The position numbers were made by a program, and so were the translations under genes. The notes beneath the pieces are model-generated. The model saw nothing but the letters and a program-made list of their open reading frames with translations. It was not told the DNA's origin and searched no databases. Shown here in pieces: positions 37,701-51,100 of a stretch of 64,000 bases of DNA (position 1 is its first letter; each line of letters opens with the position of its first letter). Source of the DNA: Oreocharis arfaki (taxonomy: Eukaryota; Chordata; Aves; Passeriformes; Paramythiidae); contig VZRR01006570.1 in the NCBI GenBank assembly GCA_013398015.1, positions 463,131 to 527,130 of the forward strand. The letters run 5' to 3'.

Positions 37701-40700
37701 GGAACTGACTCTGCTTTGTCTTCCCTGCGAGCAGCAGGACCTGGATTCTCGTTTGTGGAGAGCTGGGATTTGCCAAGCCAACATCCAGAAGGATGCACAT
37801 CCCGAGCTGTGGGGAGCAGCAGGCTCTGAGCAGCTGTCAGGAGGGAAGGAATGTTGCAGAACGTCGCATAAAACCCAGGGTGGGCAGCGAGAGGCCGAGG
37901 AGAACGTAAAGCACGGGATCATCTGCACAACACCATCCACTCCCCTTGTTCAGTCACCTCAGCCTGGCTTTGTTCTTTTCACTCACTTGCTGAAATGTTT
38001 GGTTTAAAGCAGGCCTGTGCATAACACACAACACATGGCTCCCTTCCCCAGGGCAGCCTTTAGCTCAAAATTAAGTATTTTTTCACCTCTGTGGATTATT
38101 CTTGGCATTTCTCTCCTTTCCTGTGTTCAGCCTCCATGAAATGTTATTTTCAGCAGTATTCCCACTATCTCTGCTCCGTTTCTCAGGACAATGCCACTGC
38201 TCCATCCCAGTCCCCAAAATAACACAAAACCAATCTACGACAAGAAATATCACAACAGAACTTGTGCTAAGAGATGCTACACAGAGAACAACCATCAGTG
38301 CTGGGAGTGGAGCTGTCTGACTGTCCCAAAGGAACCTCATCTCTCAAGAAACCTCTTTATTTATTCAGGGCTAAGAGCCTATTATTCATCACTGGAACAA
38401 AACACCCCCATCAGCTTCCCCTGCTGTGATCTGGGAATTCTGCACGGAGGTGGGGAAAGGAGAAGGACCCAAAATCTGATGGCTCAAGGCATGAGGAGCA
38501 GGATTTCATCTGCAGGGCACTGCTCCAAACCCAGGCCACAGGGAATGTGATTTAGGACAGAGGAGCTCTTCGGTGGCCCATGTGAAAGGAATCAGGAAAC
38601 CCTCACAGCCCTTCCTTTAAAAAGCACTTACAGATTTCGCCCTCCAGCTCCCAACTTGGGGGGAAAAGAAAACAAAACCAACAACCCAACATTCCTGCGT
38701 GGTTCCTGTGGGAATGGCACTGAAAATTTGTCCTTTTTCTGTGGGTCACGGGCTAAAAAAAGGGCTTTGTGTGCTGCAACAGGGAGCAACGCTCCCCAGG
38801 GAGGGGGGAGAACAGGAATGTTTGGGGCCTGAAGAGAATTCTCCCGCTTTCTATCCTGCAGCCCCTCGTGATCAGCATCTGCTGATGTTCCTAGAAAAAT
38901 CCATGCTCTGATGAATAACAAATGAGCTGAAAACAGCTCCAGCTGGCAAAGGAACAGGAATATTTTGCTTAACTGTCAGTTTGAGCTGCTGCTCACAGAA
39001 GGGCCTGCACTGGCCTGACCTCGTGTTACAAAGAGCAGCAGCTCAGCACTGCAGGCCTGGCCATGGACAGGGCAGAATTTCAGGGATGAAATCAGGGAGA
39101 AAGGTTTCCCAAACCACAGATAATGAAGTGCATCCACGGTGAACTAAGAACTGCTTCCCTGCGTGGGGGTATTTTTGTCGCTACTCTGTGGTGGGATGTA
39201 TTAATTACCTGTTATTAATATTATTAATCCATTTGTGGGTGGACCAATCCTCCTGAAATCCTGGGAGCAACATGGGTTAATGGGAACATAAAGGAGAGAT
39301 GGGTTCTTTACCTGACTCTGCCTTTCCACAATTTCCCTTCTCTCTGCTCCCTCAGCCTCACGTTGCCTGGAAAATACAGAATTTTGGCCACGCTTCCAAA
39401 GCAAAAGATTTAGAAAACTTCTGTGCCAAGCGTGAGATGAGCTGACCTCTTCAAATTGAAGTTGTACACCAGAAAAACCTGGGAATACTGAAGGCCCAGA
39501 GCTGCATCCAGGAGATGGCAGAAGCCCCAGGAAGCACCAGGAGCACCCATCCAAATCTCCTTGGTCACAAACACCAAGCAGAAAGCTGCTCCTTGCCCAC
39601 ACCAATTAACAAATGATGATATTTGCCTTTGAAGGAGCATTTTCCCCAGCTCTGGCAGCTCCTTCTCTCCCTGCAGCAGCAGGAACAACTTCCCTGTTCC
39701 CATAACCAGCAAGAAATCCAAAACCCAGCAAGAAATCCAATAGGAAATGGGTAGAAAATTATAAAAATATCTTCCCCCACCTCTCGTGTCTCAGGATCTC
39801 TCAGCAGATTTGATGCAGCTTTACCAAGGAAGATAAATCAGAACTTTCTTCCCTCTTCCAAAGCCTGAGCTGAGCCTGGCATGGGGGGCAAAGTTTGCCA
39901 AAAACATTCTTGGCACAAAGGGGCACCTGCTGCCTTCTGCCACCTGTTGAGTTTTTAAAAAGATAAAACATAAAATTGAGGGGAGCTCCTCTTTCCCTGC
40001 AAAATCTCTTTTCATTAGTCAGGAAAGGAAAAAAAAAACCATCATTTTTAAACAGCTTAAATTTTCTGCAACAGCTGCACAGCTTGGAAGTCAGAGGCTC
40101 CACTCTTCCTACCATTTCTTTTTTTCCTTTAGGGAAAATAATCATCTGGAAGCCTCTCTTCATTTAGCACCCAAAGAAACCATTTTAAAAAAAAATTAAG
40201 CAGATCTCCATGTTGTTTTTCCTGAATAAAAGGGCACCTTTGGAATAAGAGATGAGAATTACATGACAGATATTGAACGTTTTTGCCACCTCTGTCCTCT
40301 CTCCCCTGGTGCCAGCACAAATACGACACACATGGTGAAATGTCCCTTCAGCATTCTGGATTTATGGAGAGGCTTGTGAATAAAGGATTCTTTTTAAAAG
40401 CTTAGCGTGGGGCTGGGGTAATAAATAGCCTGCAAAATGATTCCCTTGAACCAAAAAGTGGTGAATAAAAGCAGCTCTTACAGGATAAAGCTGCCTCACA
40501 TTTGCACTTTATGAGAGCAGCACTTTTGTTTTGCGGCCCCAGCAAAGATTTGGGGGAAATTTCTGGTTTATTCCAAAGGGATTCCCATCATCAGAACTTC
40601 TAGGAAAGGATGAGAATCTGCACCTCTGATTTTCACACCAAAGCTGATGCTGAAATTCAGCTGTAGGTTATTTGGGTGTTAAGTACGACCCAAGCAAATA

Positions 40701-41170
40701 ATTCAGGGGTTAAATCTGATCCATTTTCACAGATTAAAAAAAAACCCAAAAACCTATTGAAACTGTGACGAGCTCAAATGAATATTTTGATAAATATTAT
40801 CTCCAGGAGTCAATGACTGGTGAAATAACTTTCTCAATACACCACAGGGTTATAAATAATAAATATTCCCACAACCACCACACATTCCACACAGTCCAAC
40901 ATTTCTTTAGAAGATTTGCCACCGCTTTGCTAACGAACAAAGGGAGCAGAGGAACACAGGAATTGGTTTTGTTTTGTTTTGTTTGTTTAAATATTGCTTC
41001 CAATACGTAACAAACAGGAGGTTTGGGCATCATTGTGTCACCAGAGATACCCCCCACACAAACAGCCACGCTTCCACCAAAATTTACTTTACAGGATGAC
41101 TCAGGGGATGATAATTCTTCACTCAGTTGGAAAACAATACAGCTGAATCCATAGTGCAGCTACTGTTTGT
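34766..41170. other. intergenic, MMP23 upstream to MIB2 3' end
   Basis: No exon with family similarity, RNA gene or clear transposon was recognised. The part next to 34611-35100 should hold the MMP23 promoter; it is not a CpG island and shows A-rich runs (about 34773-34825, 35022-35048). Open frames here (up to about 140 codons) lack recognisable domains. Confidence 0.45.
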
Positions 41171-41204
41171 ACATTCATTTTTAATGCTCAGGAAAATATA
41201 TATT

Positions 41205-41942
41205 TTTATTAAGTTTTGCTGCAAAACAAAGAAACAAAAATGAAATCCCTTTTTTTTTTTTCCCCTCTCGTATGTTAATTATTACTATTTATTTTCTTTA
41301 CACTTTGATTGGAATATTTAACACCTGCCTTTGGCATTATGGATAGAAAGCTCAGGAGTCTCTGAACACACGGTTGTGCCAAAAAACTAAAATAAAACAT
41401 GGAAGAAGAAGAAGAAGAGTGTCACTTAGAGGTTAGAAATATTTGTTGTAACAGATTTTCTCCAGTCAGTGTTCACTACTTTTTCTCTAAGGCACACGCT
41501 CTTGTCTTTAGGACCTCCTGACATCCAGCTTTGCCTCTCGGTGCTGTTGTGGAGCCCGAAGGGTTCAGAGGGGGCTGATTTGGGACATCACCTCCCTGTC
41601 CCTGCCATGTGGGAGAGCTGATCCCAGGGATGTCCTCGGGAATTGAGTGGGAGCTCCGAATGGTCCTGGAGCATCTCCTGGGGAATGTGCTCAGCTCTGC
41701 TCTGCAGCTGTGGTGGGGTCAGCGGTGGGGGTGGATGAGCAGCACACGTGAGGGGCTGTCCCCTCTCTGGGACACCCCGGCAGAGGGGACCCCTCCTCCT
41801 CCTCCTCCTCCTCCTCCTCCTCCCCGGGCAAAACCCCTCTGGGCTTCNCAAATCCCTTCTGCGCTTCCCTCTCTTTTTTAACAAGCCCGACGGAAGGGAA
41901 GCAAAGGAGGGCGTGGGGCCGGCAGCGGGGAGCGCAGCATCC
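41205..41942 (-). other. MIB2: MIB2 3' UTR
   Basis: Runs from the stop codon to an AATAAA on the minus strand at 41205-41210. It contains a (CCT)n tract, about 11 units on the plus strand at 41791-41824 (AGG repeats in the RNA), and one unresolved base at 41848. Confidence 0.6.
41791..41824. repeat. (CCT)n trinucleotide repeat
   Basis: About eleven uninterrupted CCT/CTC units in the MIB2 3' UTR, about 120 bp from the stop codon. Confidence 0.97.
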
Positions 41943-42184
41943 TCAGACAAAGATCTGGATCCTCTCGCGGATGGCCTGGCGGCAGATGGGGCACACGGTG
42001 AGGGCGGAGCTGCAGTCCGGGCACGAGCCGTGGCCGCACTGGAACACCAGCTTGATCTGGTCGTCGATGCAGATGGGGCAGGTGATCCTCTCCTCCATCT
42101 GCCGGTAGCGGCTCTGCAGCTCCTCCATCAGCTTCCTCTGCTCCGTGGACTCGGAGCTGGGGCTGCACTCCACCTCTGTGCTGT
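41943..42184 (-). CDS. MIB2: MIB2 terminal exon with C-terminal RING
   Basis: A coiled stretch (QRKLMEELQSRYRQMEERIT) is followed by CPICIDDQIKLVFQCGHGSC, PDCSSALTVCPICRQAIRER and IQIFV. TGA is at 41943-41945. All eight zinc ligands are present. In Mind bomb proteins the last RING is the main E2-recruiting one. The antisense strand has a long open frame that is only a shadow of this GC-rich exon. Confidence 0.97.
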
Positions 42185-45100
42185 CTGCGGGCAGAGCACG
42201 GGGTCAGAGCGGGGTTATCCGCGGGGCTCTGCCCCTCGGCAGCAGCACTTCACTCGCTCTGCACTCTCTGCACTCAGCCACGGATCAAATAAAAAGCCTC
42301 GGGGTGATGCTTTTTACGGACTGCTGCCTTCCTCTGCTTACTTGCTCGGTGGTTTGTGTGTGTTTGGGATGGTTTGGTGGTTTGGGGTTTTTTTTAAAAT
42401 CCTGTCTGAGATTCCTGCCCTGGTGCACACACATATGCTGCTCCCTTCAAGTGACAGCATTCAAAGGTGGTTGATGTTCTTACAGTGCCACAAACACTGT
42501 GTTCTTTCACCTCCTGGTCACTCTTGGGACTCAAATTTCTGGCTAAGAAACATCTAAGAAATGTGTGTGTGTCTTTCAGGATGAGAAAAGATTCAGAAGA
42601 AACCATCTGAATCATTTGTGTTGATTTTTACATACACGAAGCTACACAAATAAGAGTCCTTTGGTCAGCTCTGTGAAAGGAAAGAATCCCAAATCCTGGC
42701 TAACTGGAGCTTAGGCAAATGAACCCCTGGTTTCAGCTCAATAGAGCTCTCACTGCTCATCCTCTGCTCCTGAATCACTGATTAGGCACTGATTACACTC
42801 CACTACAGACCTCCCTTTCCTCAGCATTCTGGAATTAGTTGCACACCAGTGGTGCAAGAAGTGATTTCAAATCCTGTCCTTGGGGACAGGGAGTTTGTCA
42901 AAGGCGAGCACTGAAGACATCACTGCTAGGGAAATCCTGCTGCTCATTTTTCAGAGACCTTGATGTTCCTCCTCCGCTGGAAATTTGCCTGAAAACGTCT
43001 TATCTGGAATTCCCATCATTATTTTGCTGCCAGTCTGGAGCAAAGACAAATGCTCCTGTCCACTGCACTGTCAGGTCAAAGTGGTATTTTTGGCATGGTG
43101 GAGCTCCAAAGAGGAGTCCTGGCTCTGCCAGCTGTGCATGTGCAGTGCCATGGGACTGATTCCTGCTTTTTTCCCAGGCATCAAGTCACGAGGCTGGAGC
43201 CTGACTCCAAAAAGGAGCCCACAGCGCTCAGCCACGAGCAGCAGGACGTGCAATGAAATCCTCACGTGCCCTGAGAGCGATCTCAGCCCTCACAACCCCT
43301 CTGGAAAAGGCTCCAGTGGGCAAAAGCAAACCCTGCTGCTGCCTTGCTGACATCACAACTCATCCTGACCCTGGGGAATGTGGACAGGAGACAAATCTGT
43401 TTGAAACTGGGCTAAAGAGCTTTATTGGAACACTGGGTCATGCCAGGCCTGCACAGACACTGATTTCAGCCCAGGGAGAAGCAAGGCTTGCACAAGGTGG
43501 AATTTTCCCTCCCTCAGAAATGTTCACTGTCAAACCACCCCATGTGAGAACAGACTGGGGAACCTGGTGTTTGCTTTCCATACACAAAATAAGCCAGGCC
43601 CAGGCAAAGCTCCCTTCAATGTCCTGTTCTGTCCTGTCTGTGCAGCTGAGCTTGGCCTGGGACATCTGAGAAAATCTACTTTTTTTTCCCTCTTTAATGG
43701 TGGATGATGCACACACACACACACACAAAAAAAAAGCCCAAATAAATGAACTCTCTTATTTCACTGAAAATCACTGATGCCCCTCAAACTGTGCAGGACC
43801 CTCCCCACAGCCCTGACCAGCAGCAACAGCCAAAACATACCTTGTTTCAGTTTTTTGGTTATTGTCACTTGACATTTGATGCACTTCTTCATCCTCCTGG
43901 AGCATTCTACCACGGGTGACACAAGGAGAGATGACAATTAAGGCCACAACAGACTCAAGAACATCAGATTTGGACAACTTGAGGCCTCCCTGGGTGATTT
44001 AGGGATTGTTCCTGCACAGAACGAGGTCACTATCTGCTTTCTGAGCTGTGCCCTACTCTCTTGTTTAATTTTCCCCAGGTCAGCAGCAAAAATAACACCT
44101 TGAAATCCTCCCTGCTCTGTGCCACTGGAGCTGCTGCACTGATCCCAACAGCTCTGGGGGAAGAGGATGAAGCTCTGGCACAGAGTCCTGACCAAATTCC
44201 CTGTGGCCACACTGTGCCTTGTGAGATAAACTTGCTGACAAGTCTGAGCAGGCTGCCCTTAAATCAGCTGAAATGCAAAGAGTTAGGAAAGCCAGAGGAG
44301 AGGGAAATCCTTCTCAGGAGGTTTCTGAGGGATGAAGCACTGACAGCCAGAACTGAGGCATCTGGCTCTCCCTCTGAATGGCCCAGGCATCTCTGAGCCC
44401 AAGCAAAGCTGCCTGGAGTCCCAACCAGCAGGTGGGCAGAACATTCTGTGTTTTTCAGAGATAACTTTGGCTGTCTGAGATGCTGAAATCATGCTGGGGT
44501 TGCTTCAGGACACAAACAGCACAATAGCTCTGTGTCTGAGCGGGGCTGGATTTCTGACAGGGCAGAGAGGGAGGCTGGGTGGGGGAGAAAGGAGGAAAAA
44601 CATTAAAAAAAGGGGGAAAAAATCAGTGTGGACTCACCTTCACACACAATACTGTGCTGGCATGGGAAGAAATGGATGAGCAAGGCCAGCTCTGAGCAGA
44701 CCAGGCACTCTGTGGGCACTGCCACGCTGGAGACACTGAGGTTGGTCATGGTGTTGGGCGTGGTGTGCACACGGCGAAGGCTGCAGGTGATGGTTGAGCT
44801 CTCTGAAGAAACCTGCTGTTCCCTGCAAGCAGGAGCCAGCAGGAAATGTGAGCCACAAGCTCCTGCAGCAGTGGGTAACACTGGATTGATCCCTGGGAAA
44901 CACTCCTCAAAGACACAGAGCAGCACGTGCTCAGGGAGGATAAACCTGGGAACCTTCCCTGCCCTGCTGGGAGCAGCTCAGCTGGGATCCTGACTAGCTG
45001 TGTCCAAAAAGAAAGGGAAAGAGCAGGGATCTCTAATATTTAAACTGCTGAAGCTGCTCTTCTGGAGGTAACAGTAAGGTAACAGCACAATCATCTGCTG

Positions 45101-48100
45101 AAACCAGTAATGAGAAGTGTCAGCCCGACAGAAATGACATTTTTTAAGCAAAAAAACCTCAATCCAACACACACTGCACTGACAGAATTCCTATGGAAGA
45201 TGTTAAAGGGACACTTTTCACCTGCTATTTGCAGTGGGCCAGAAGCATGGCCAATGGCAGCACTGCTGGGTGGTTCCTGCTCCAGCAGGAACAGCGCTGA
45301 GCCTGTGCCCTCGGATCAAACAGAACTCTGCTGCCATGTTTGCAAAGTCAAAATCCAAACAAATGCTTCTCAGAACCTGAGATAAAGCCAGCTTTGACTT
45401 GCTATGCTCCCCCTCTGGCATCTCCTCAGCTATTTCTCTTATCAGCTTCAAAACAAGAGTTTATCTAGCCCTGGAATAAATTCTGTGGGCTTTGGTACCC
45501 ACTCATTTGTCACATTCCCTTTAAATATCTGTCAGTGAGGAATCAAATTAAAGTAAAACAGAGCCCAGGATTACCCTGCAAAGTTGCTCTTGGCCTCAGT
45601 AGCCAGGCTCCTCTTGGCCTCGGGGCTCTCTGCGAGCCAAGGGGCTGAGTTTGCACAGAGCCACATTAATTTGCTTTCCCAACCCTTCCAAACTCAGCAC
45701 ACACCCTCACATAACCCCTCCAGAAACACGGGGCAGCTCCAGAAGAAACAGGAGGTGCTCAGGGTGACATCTCAGAGGGTCTCAGAGACGTCCTGGAGCA
45801 GCTGCAGAGACACCAGGGCTGGGGAAAACTCTGGTTTGCAAGGGTTTCCTGAGGCTCACCTGAATTTCTGTGAGAAGTCCTTGACAATCTGGACGATCCT
45901 TCCATCCGTAATGAGGTCCAAAGGAGACTTTCCCCGGTGATTTGCATAATTAATGTCTGCTCCTTCTTGTGCTAAGTAGCAGGCAATGGCAGTGCCAACA
46001 TTCAGCTCCACATTTCCCAGGAAGCCAGAAGCCTGCAGCTAAAAGAAATTGAGAAATACACTCTGTGAACAGAAGCAGCTCCTGATCCTCTGCTCTGATT
46101 TGTATCAAAATTTAAATAAAGTCTTAAACTCTGCTCTTCAAACTCGGAAGTGCAACTTTTTGAAAGCACGTGAAGATCCTTTCGGCCTTCATGTAAATAA
46201 TGGGTTCAAATCTTACATTCCTGGGCCAAAAGTGCCTCAGACTGATCCTACCTGGTGGTAATCCCTACAAATCAGAGAAATGGACATCCACTTCTGCAGG
46301 GAGTGAAAAGGAAGAAGCTGAGGACCCCACAGAACCGGTGAACAGCTGCTGCACAGGGCCCTAAGTGACAGCTATTTAAAGAGCCAAATTTTGATGTGCA
46401 TCATCCCAAATAATTTGAAGTCAAGTCACATATTCCACTGACTTAAAAGACCAGAGCGTGTCAGCCAGGGCAAGTAAAATTAGATGGGAAGGAATCTACA
46501 GCATTTAGAGATGATGTTACTGTAAATAATATTGGGAATGACATGCACAGATCCCTCTTTAGGACTTCCTGCAGCCAGGACTTTGGCCCTGCACTTGAGC
46601 CATCAGCTCCTGGTGGTTTGGTAAAGAGAAGGATGGAAGAGCAGAGCACTGGGCTTTTCCAAACAGCTAAAAAGGAGGAATGGGTGGTTTCACTTATTCT
46701 GATAATTTCAAATTAAATAATAACAATAATAATTTAAAAATCTACGCTGGATTTTCAAGTGAATTAAATTATCCCCACACCTTTGGACTGTCTTACAGTG
46801 ATTTCTAGATCTTTATACCCATGGATACAGAGCAGCACAGAGAAATCCAGTTCAGGCTTTGTAACAGCTTCCCCCTTCTCCTTCAGCCTGCTCCATCCCC
46901 CCTCTCCCCCTGCTGTACATCTGCAGATAACTGGGGTGTCTGTGGTCAGCTCTCCTCATATTTTCCATGCCATCAGACAGAAATGAATTGCTGTGGTTCT
47001 GGGGCATGAATTGAACCCAGGAGTCTCTTGGCTCTGCAGCTGGATTCATGACCTTTCCCATGTCAGGAAAGAAGTGCACAATGCTCATAAAAATATCAGA
47101 GACAGCTCTGAATTGTTGTCTGACTATGTCAAGCCATGCTATAAATTCAGGAGGATCTATTCCTGCTTTCCCACAAGCAAGGTTTGTTTCCACGCTCCCC
47201 ATCTGGGCTGGCTTTAGAGTTTCCCTACCTTCCTTCACCTCCTTACACCCCACAACCTGCTGATGCCGTAGCATGGAGCATTTTCCCACCCCTTGGGGCT
47301 GGAATTCTGCTCCCAGCTCACCTTGGAAAGGAGGGAGGCCCCCATCTCCCCCTCCCGCTTCTCCACAGCGAGGGCCATGAGCTGCTGGCGCTCCAGGGCG
47401 ATGTGCATGGCCGTGTCCCCATCCTCATCCTCAGCATTGACATCACTGCCCTGGCTCACCAGCAGCTGCACCATCCCCACGTGGCCCTGGATCACAGCCA
47501 GGTGCAGCGGGCTCTGGTTCCGGTTGTTCTTCACGTTGACGTCGCAGCGACCCTGGGGAAGCAGGAATTGCAGCACAGGGAGTTGTGGCTGCTCAGCTTG
47601 GCTGGAGAAATGGGAGTGTGGGGCCTTGGAGGTGCCAAATCCCACTCCATCCTCGCTGAACATTCCAGTTCCAACCTGCTTCGTTCTTAGCCAAGACACC
47701 TTTCTCCTCCCTGCCAGTGCCACGGGAAAATCACCCCCGGGAATGCCAACCCCTGCTCTTCAGCCTGGCAAACAATGCCAGCTCTTCAAAGGGACAGGGA
47801 CATCCCTGTGGGCCCCAGTGTTCAATCAGGAGTGGTTGGGAAATGTGGGGCTTGGGAGCGGGACAGGTTTTCCTGATGGTGGTTTTGGGTTTTTTTCTTA
47901 CCTCTTTGATGAGAATTTCTGCCACTTCCATGTGGTTGTTGAGAGCAGCGAGGTGCAGGGCAGTGAATCCATCTTCCTTTTTGGAGTCCACCAGCTGTCG
48001 AGCCCTGGCCAGAATCTTCTTTATGGCTCTACAGAGTTGGAGAGGTTAACAGAGATGGAAGAGTCAATTTGTGCCTCTCCTGCTCAGGAGTTATCAATGT

Positions 48101-51100
48101 CCATGTTCTACCAGGCAGCACCACGAGCTGACAGCAGCAATGAAGAGCAGTCCCTCAAAGCCACAAATTGAATTACAAGAATACAACAAAAGGCTTCAGT
48201 TATCGTTTAATAAAGTTGGGTAAAGCCACACTGCTTTGAAAGTAATGAGCAGATTTATCCTTGGAAGGGTTCCAGAGGCTCTCTGTCTTTACTAAGACCT
48301 TCTCCTGTCCTTCCAAGTGTGAACCCAAACATCTGAGACTGTCCAGAAACAGAGAGATTTCCTAGGCTAGGGAAGCATGAGAAAGATGGGATGGAGAAAG
48401 CAGGCAGGAGTTTCCTGTGAAGGCCTGAAGGAGGCCAACAGCCCTATCCAGCCATATCCAAACCCAAGAAATGTGTAACCAACTACCCAGAACCACACCT
48501 GCCACCTCCTTAGACAGCCAGCACAGGTTAACATCTGCAAAAGGCATAAAAATGGGGGAAAAAAAAGGTCACTTACAGCTTGTTGCCTTTCAGAGCAGAA
48601 TAGTGGAGCAGGTTGAAGCCTTGACAGTTCTGGACAGTGAAATCTATGTTGGGAACTTCAGTGAGAATCTCAATCACGACTTTGTAGTCCAGAGTGATAG
48701 CATAATGCAGGGGGGTGTCTCCCTGGGAATCCTACACATGGAGACCCAAGCAAACACAGGTTACCAACCTCAGAAACTCCAAGGAAACCCCCTCTGAGCT
48801 GCTGGAAGTCCTGAGCAGCTCTGAGGGAGTGACCCAGCGCAGAACAGCCCCACCACCACACAAGCACACCCTAAAAATGGGCTGGGTCCCAGTCACCATC
48901 ACTGCCTGCCTGAAAAATCTTATTGCTGGGAACAGGAGTGTTGGAACAACACACAGGAACAGCAGGTCAGCTTTCCCTGGAAACCTGAATCCAGCAGAGA
49001 ATGCTGATGTGATGAAGAAGGAGCAGACCCAAACCTGGAATTTCAGGGTACTGAAATCCAGGAATATTTCCCATGCATTTTAAGAGAACAACTTTCAAAT
49101 TCTATAAAACCACAAATGGTGTGAGACACAAAGAAGCACCTCCCCACCTTAAAAAAAAACCCCTCAAAAAATTCCTCAAACACCTCCCTGCCCCAAATTC
49201 CTGAAATCCCAAACTTACTGGGAGGTTGACATCACAGTTGAGCTCACAGAGGGCCCTCACCACCTCTGTGAATCCCTGGCTGACAGCGACGTACAGGGCT
49301 GTGCACTTGGCGTGGTTCAGCAGGTCTGCACTGGCTCCTTTAGCCAGGAGCACACGAGCAACCTCAGCCTGGTTTCTGGTTTAAAAGCAAGGAGAAAACC
49401 AGATTAGAGCCAATCCTGTCCAAGACAGTAAATTCTTCCTTCTTGCAAAGCAACAGAACTCAGGTTTTGTATCCTCTCGGCCTCACCTCGCTTCCTCTTA
49501 GTGTTTATAAAAACCCCACATGCAACAAAACCTGCCTAATTTGTGCTCTCTGCTCTAAATCAACAGGAATTCCCACTCTTAATGATGAATTCTTCCCTGA
49601 TAACTGATGATAGAATTCAAATTCTCATCTTGCTCTGACACAAACTTACAGAACCCAGCCAACCAAATTGATCTCAATCAAGCAAACCACCTCCCTCATC
49701 CCCTTGGAAAGAGTTTAATGACTGAAACCTCCTCATCACTTTTTTTTTTTTCTGATTCCCCCTGAAAATTCCTAGCATGGAAACTGAACCAGCTGTGGAG
49801 GATGAGAAATCCTTGTGCTAAGAAATCCTGTGCTAGATAGAAACCCTTCAGGAAAGAAAGGATGCTGTCGTAGAGAAAGAAATGCTCCTGTGGGCTGAAG
49901 CTCAAAGGCCAATTCCCAACATAAAAACCAGAGAAAAGCTTCCACCAGCCACACATCCTTCACACAGAGTGTCCATTTATAGCTAGGACAGAAGTTTTCC
50001 CTCAGGGATAGCAGGAGGGGAGGTGTCCTACCCAAAGGCTGCGTAGTGCAGCGCCGTGTCCCCCTCGTCGTCCCGCAGGTTGACGTTGGCGTGTGCCTGC
50101 AGCAGGGCCTTCACCACCTCCAGGTGCCCCTGGTAAGAGGCAATTTGCAGGGCAGTCCTGCCCTGGTTCTTGGCATCGACCTTTGGGAAGGGCAGAGACA
50201 CAGGAAATTAGGGATGACCTTGTGCTGTGCCCGGAGCAGGGTGGGAACAGCCCAGAAATCCCACAGAGTCCGTGCCCTGCTGGCTCCTCACCCTGGCCAG
50301 CAGCTCCCAGCTGACCTTTTGGAACATTTTGGAAGGGGAAGGGGACAGCACGTTTAGTCAAGAGGGGAGAAGTGAGAGAACAGAGCTGGAAGCCAGGGCT
50401 GTGATTGCAGAGCCCTGCTGCCAAATCGCTCTGTGCCTGCGAGCACGACACTCCTTGATATCCCTGCCAACAATTCCCTTCCCGAGAGGAAAATGTGTGA
50501 GGAAATCAAATTAGCTTTGCCTAAGGCTCTGGAGGTGCCAAGTCCCCACTGTGCTGTGCTGCTGCAGGTACTTCAGTGGGTGCAGTGGCTGCAGGGGAGA
50601 TCTCAGAGCTCGAGTGCTGCAGTGAGAGTTTTGGAGAATTAAAGGCACTGAAGAACAAGAGGCAGGAGGGAAAAAAAGGCAAAGCAGCGACTGAAACCAG
50701 TGGGAGGATAAGGAGAGGAGAAGGAGGCCCAAAACCTCAGCAGACTGGCACGGAGAACAAGTTAATAATCAAGGTTTTTTCCCTGCAGCTGATTTTATGC
50801 AGCAGTCAGAGAACAGGAGAGGCAGCACTTCCCTGGATAGGCTCAAAATGATGGGCGAGTCCTTCGGGCAAAGAGGAATTAGAGGGCACTGCTGTTCTTC
50901 CACCTACACAAGGCAGACAGTGCTGATAAGCTGGAAAAACCCTGCCAAGCAATTCCAACCTGCTCTAAGTGAGCCTCAAATCCAGCCTGCTCTCTGTAAG
51001 ACTCCAATAGAAATAGCTAATTTATTAATAGAAATATTAGAGTAGAAATAGAAGTCTAATAACTGATCATTTAATGGATTCCTCACTCTTGGGACTTTCC

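Noticed and set aside
41748..42557. 269-codon plus-strand open frame starting with a poly-Leu run
   Set aside because: The poly-Leu comes from the (CCT)n repeat and the rest is antisense to the MIB2 RING exon; it also crosses an unresolved base.
47293..48171. 292-codon plus-strand open frame
   Set aside because: It is antisense to two MIB2 ankyrin exons; GC-rich coding DNA often leaves an open antisense frame.
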